From contig JBKCIQ010000187.1 of assembly GCA_046302135.1 (NCBI GenBank), forward strand, positions 1-7,200: a DNA stretch of 7,200 bases, read 5' to 3'. Each line of letters opens with the position of its first letter. Position 1 is the stretch's first letter. Source of the stretch: AM-1111 sp046302135. GTDB lineage: Bacteria > Bacteroidota > Bacteroidia > B-17B0 > Aurantibacillaceae. The notes under the pieces are model-generated. The model ran no database searches and was not told the origin of the DNA. It saw only the letters and a list, made by a program, of their open reading frames with translations. Of the stretch, positions 7,101 to 7,200 are shown piece after piece. A program made the position numbers and the translations under genes.

Positions 7101-7200
7101 AGAAACAGTAGTTGTTCCTCCGTTACAAGCAATTGAACCGCTTGAAGAAGCAGATGTCAATACGCTTGGCTCAGTTACAGTAAAGCTTTGTGTGCTTGTT
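4104..7200 (-). CDS. SprB-repeat surface protein with T9SS type A sorting domain (partial, N-terminus missing)
   Basis: The frame is open to the right edge (its last residues there are TSTQSFTVTEPSV), so only the C-terminal 1031 residues are seen; the TTG at 7160 is not the true start. In order from the edge: two SprB-like repeats, a 100-residue Ig-like domain (6465-6764), eight more SprB-like repeats (4770-6464), a PKD-like domain (4533-4769), a Cys/His-rich module (4389-4499), and a C-terminal sorting domain opening with FISLFPNP and closing with KPIRFIKE. Such proteins cross the outer membrane by the type IX system and become attached to, or released from, the cell surface. SprB itself is a gliding adhesin of Flavobacterium, but the repeats are widespread and do not prove gliding. 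Every repeat carries two Cys, suggesting internal disulfides. The composition is rich in Ser, Thr, Gly and Asn and poor in Lys. Likely role: adhesion, matrix or gliding. Confidence 0.93.
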   Translation of the reverse strand, partial: TSTQSFTVTEPSVLTSASSSGSIACNGGTTTVSVSANGGTAPYTGTGNYTVGAGNYNYIVTDANGCTASTSITVTQPNLLTASSSSGNITCNGGSTTVTVSGNGGTTPYTGTGNFTVSAGNYNYSVSDANGCTASTSIVVTEPSPLTASITSNAPNATICSGGTAVLTASVAGGLGTVNYQWQYQSGSSWINVTGWSGTNVATPFVNSRNASPSNTRAYRIVVTSSTNNQCSVTASQLVTVIPDPVITITSTNISCFGANDGTASASISGGLPLNYGFNWYSNDNNSNNNNPAGDGTLNVTGLFPAQWVINTTVSGSSFGCYTEASVLITEPSALISSSSASAILCNGGSSTVSVSATGGTAPYTGTGSFTETAGDYSYTVTDANGCTSVTDITIYQPTPLKVTTTQGKIPCFGGTADIDVQAEGGTPPYTGAGTYNVSAGTYVYTVTDANGCSVSVTVTMPQPTQVVASSTYTPILCNGASSQVNVTGTGGTGTLTGVGDYEATAGTYTYVVTDENGCESSTTVTITEPSVLESSSSATSILCNGGTAVVSVAANGGTAPYTGTGTFTEVAGSYSYTVTDANGCQAITSITITEPTLLTASSSSSNFNGYGVSCNGGNNGSISVSATGGVAPYSSTGAYNNLSAGSYSYTVTDANGCTATTSNTITEPTLLTASSSSSNFNGYGVSCNGGNNGSISVSATGGVAPYSSTGAYNNLSAGSYSYTVTDANGCAATTSNTITEPTLLTASSSSGSIACNGGTTAVIVSADGGTTPYVGTGSFTVVAGSYNYTVTDANGCQAATSISISQPTAVIVSAGNDATVYFGYAPSACTTLNASANGGTGSLTYTWNNGTNGSSNTVCPSSSTSYTVTATDANGCQASDAVNVCVINVVCYAGGSNVAKVEVCHNGNSICISPTSVASHLAHGDALGSCVEVNACNTVTQAVRLSDDHSKEIFISLFPNPATNNVTVLYEGADELSVVEFVVYNALGEQIINGQLKHGETDINISLLTPGVYFLKTSDLNAKPIRFIKE
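4107..4337 (-). other. T9SS type A C-terminal sorting domain
   Basis: About 77 residues with the family signposts: FPNPATNNVTV at the start, a middle strand VVEFVVYNALGEQI, then INISLLTPGVYFLKT, and a basic end (KPIRFIKE). In the known system this domain guides the protein through the outer-membrane translocon and is then removed by the sortase-like PorU. No sortase or translocon gene is in the window. Confidence 0.93.
4389..4499 (-). other. Cys/His-rich module (CHNGN...HLAHGD...C) in the surface protein
   Basis: A 37-residue stretch between the PKD-like domain and the sorting domain reads KVEVCHNGNSIC, then HLAHGDALGSC, and ends at NAC. It concentrates four Cys, three His and an Asp. From memory, the pattern V-CH-x-G/P-...-AHLAHGD-x-LG-x-C recurs in secreted proteins of Bacteroidota and other bacteria, usually near the C-terminus. 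I know of no assigned function. The residues could bind metal or form disulfides; there is no CXXCH, so it is not a c-type heme site. Confidence 0.6.
4533..4769 (-). other. PKD-like domain of the surface protein
   Basis: This 79-residue segment has the PKD/Ig-like pattern: AGNDATVYFGYAPSACTTLNA, GGTGSLTYTWNNGTNG with the conserved W, then TSYTVTATDANGC. It carries four Cys, enough for two disulfides. It differs from the SprB-like repeats in having the YTWNNG strand that they lack. Confidence 0.75.
4968..5405 (-). repeat. Near-identical tandem duplication of a 219-bp repeat
   Basis: The two 73-residue units 4968-5186 and 5187-5405 align without gaps and differ at 10 of 219 bases by my count (about 95% identity): nine transitions and one transversion. 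Only one change alters the protein (Thr in the 5187-5405 copy, Ala in the other, just after NGC). Both units carry a 7-residue insertion (NFNGYGV region) absent from the 66-residue repeats. This is a recent duplication or a gene-conversion pair. Confidence 0.9.
6465..6764 (-). other. Ig-like domain inserted between SprB-like repeats
   Basis: This 100-residue segment breaks the repeat series. It has the pattern ATICSGGTAVLTASVAGG, then VNYQWQYQSGSSWINV, and later RAYRIVVTSSTNNQCSVTAS, typical of Ig-like domains in large Bacteroidota surface proteins. Two Cys (near its start and end) could form the classic core disulfide, and the YQW tryptophan fits the core position. Confidence 0.7.

Larger units (their letters stand above)
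4770..7200 (-). repeat. Array of ten SprB-like repeats (plus one cut by the window edge)
   Basis: Repeat boundaries, from the N-terminal side, are 6963-7160, 6765-6962, [Ig-like domain 6465-6764], 6198-6464, 6000-6197, 5802-5999, 5604-5801, 5406-5603, 5187-5405, 4968-5186 and 4770-4967. Seven are exactly 66 residues among those fully seen outside the near-identical pair and the long one; the pair has 73 each and the 6198-6464 copy has 89. The consensus is about LTASSSS...CNGG-T-VSVSA-GGTAPYTGTG, then AG-Y-YTVTDANGC, then ITEP. A tail of the next repeat (TFTVTEPSV-like) reaches the right edge, so the array continues. Confidence 0.92.

Noticed and set aside
7158..7160. TTG at 7160 as the start of the SprB-repeat protein
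   Set aside because: The frame stays open to the window edge with repeat-like sequence (TFTVTEPSV-type), and there is no signal peptide, so the gene is cut by the window.

Overview
The window looks like a chromosomal segment of an AT-rich Bacteroidota (Flavobacteriia/Chitinophagia-like) genome. Four things point that way: a giant secreted protein built of SprB-type repeats that ends in a type A sorting domain of the type IX secretion system (T9SS); a PorT-like outer-membrane barrel; TAnnTTTG-type -7 promoter elements; and A-rich rather than Shine-Dalgarno-like sequence before the start codons. The genus cannot be fixed from the sequence alone.

Layout. Positions 1-480 hold no convincing gene. 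The stretch is rich in hairpins and contains a REP-like palindrome (434-458) just past the end of trpS. At 481-1452 (minus) lies a complete trpS (tryptophanyl-tRNA synthetase). It is transcribed divergently from a plus-strand pair at 1510-2550: a PlsC-family 1-acyl-glycerol-3-phosphate acyltransferase, then gatC (subunit C of the Asp/Glu-tRNA amidotransferase) 3 bases later. The trpS/plsC gap is only 57 bases and carries one TAnnTTTG element facing each way; the plsC element lies so close to the ATG that its mRNA may be leaderless.

A convergent minus-strand pair follows at 2556-3995. The first-transcribed gene encodes a signal-peptide-bearing outer-membrane beta-barrel (PorT-like fold). Six bases after it comes a protein of unknown function with a soluble N-terminal part and two C-terminal membrane helices. 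A strong rho-independent terminator (4055-4081) separates this pair from the 3' end of a very large minus-strand gene (4104 to beyond 7200).

That large gene is the main accessory feature. Its visible 1031 residues contain ten SprB-like repeats, most of them exactly 66 residues, interrupted by one Ig-like domain. After them come a PKD-like domain, a small Cys/His-rich module (CHNGN...HLAHGD...C) and the T9SS sorting domain. It is probably a cell-surface or secreted adhesin. Two adjacent 73-residue repeats are about 95% identical in DNA and differ by one amino acid, which indicates a recent tandem duplication or gene conversion. The N-terminus and signal peptide lie outside the window.

The housekeeping genes (trpS, plsC, gatC) are ordinary. 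No defence system, CRISPR array, tRNA, rRNA or insertion-sequence transposase was found. The less familiar material is the repeat architecture of the adhesin, its Cys/His module, the uncharacterised barrel/membrane pair, and the hairpin-dense region at the left edge.
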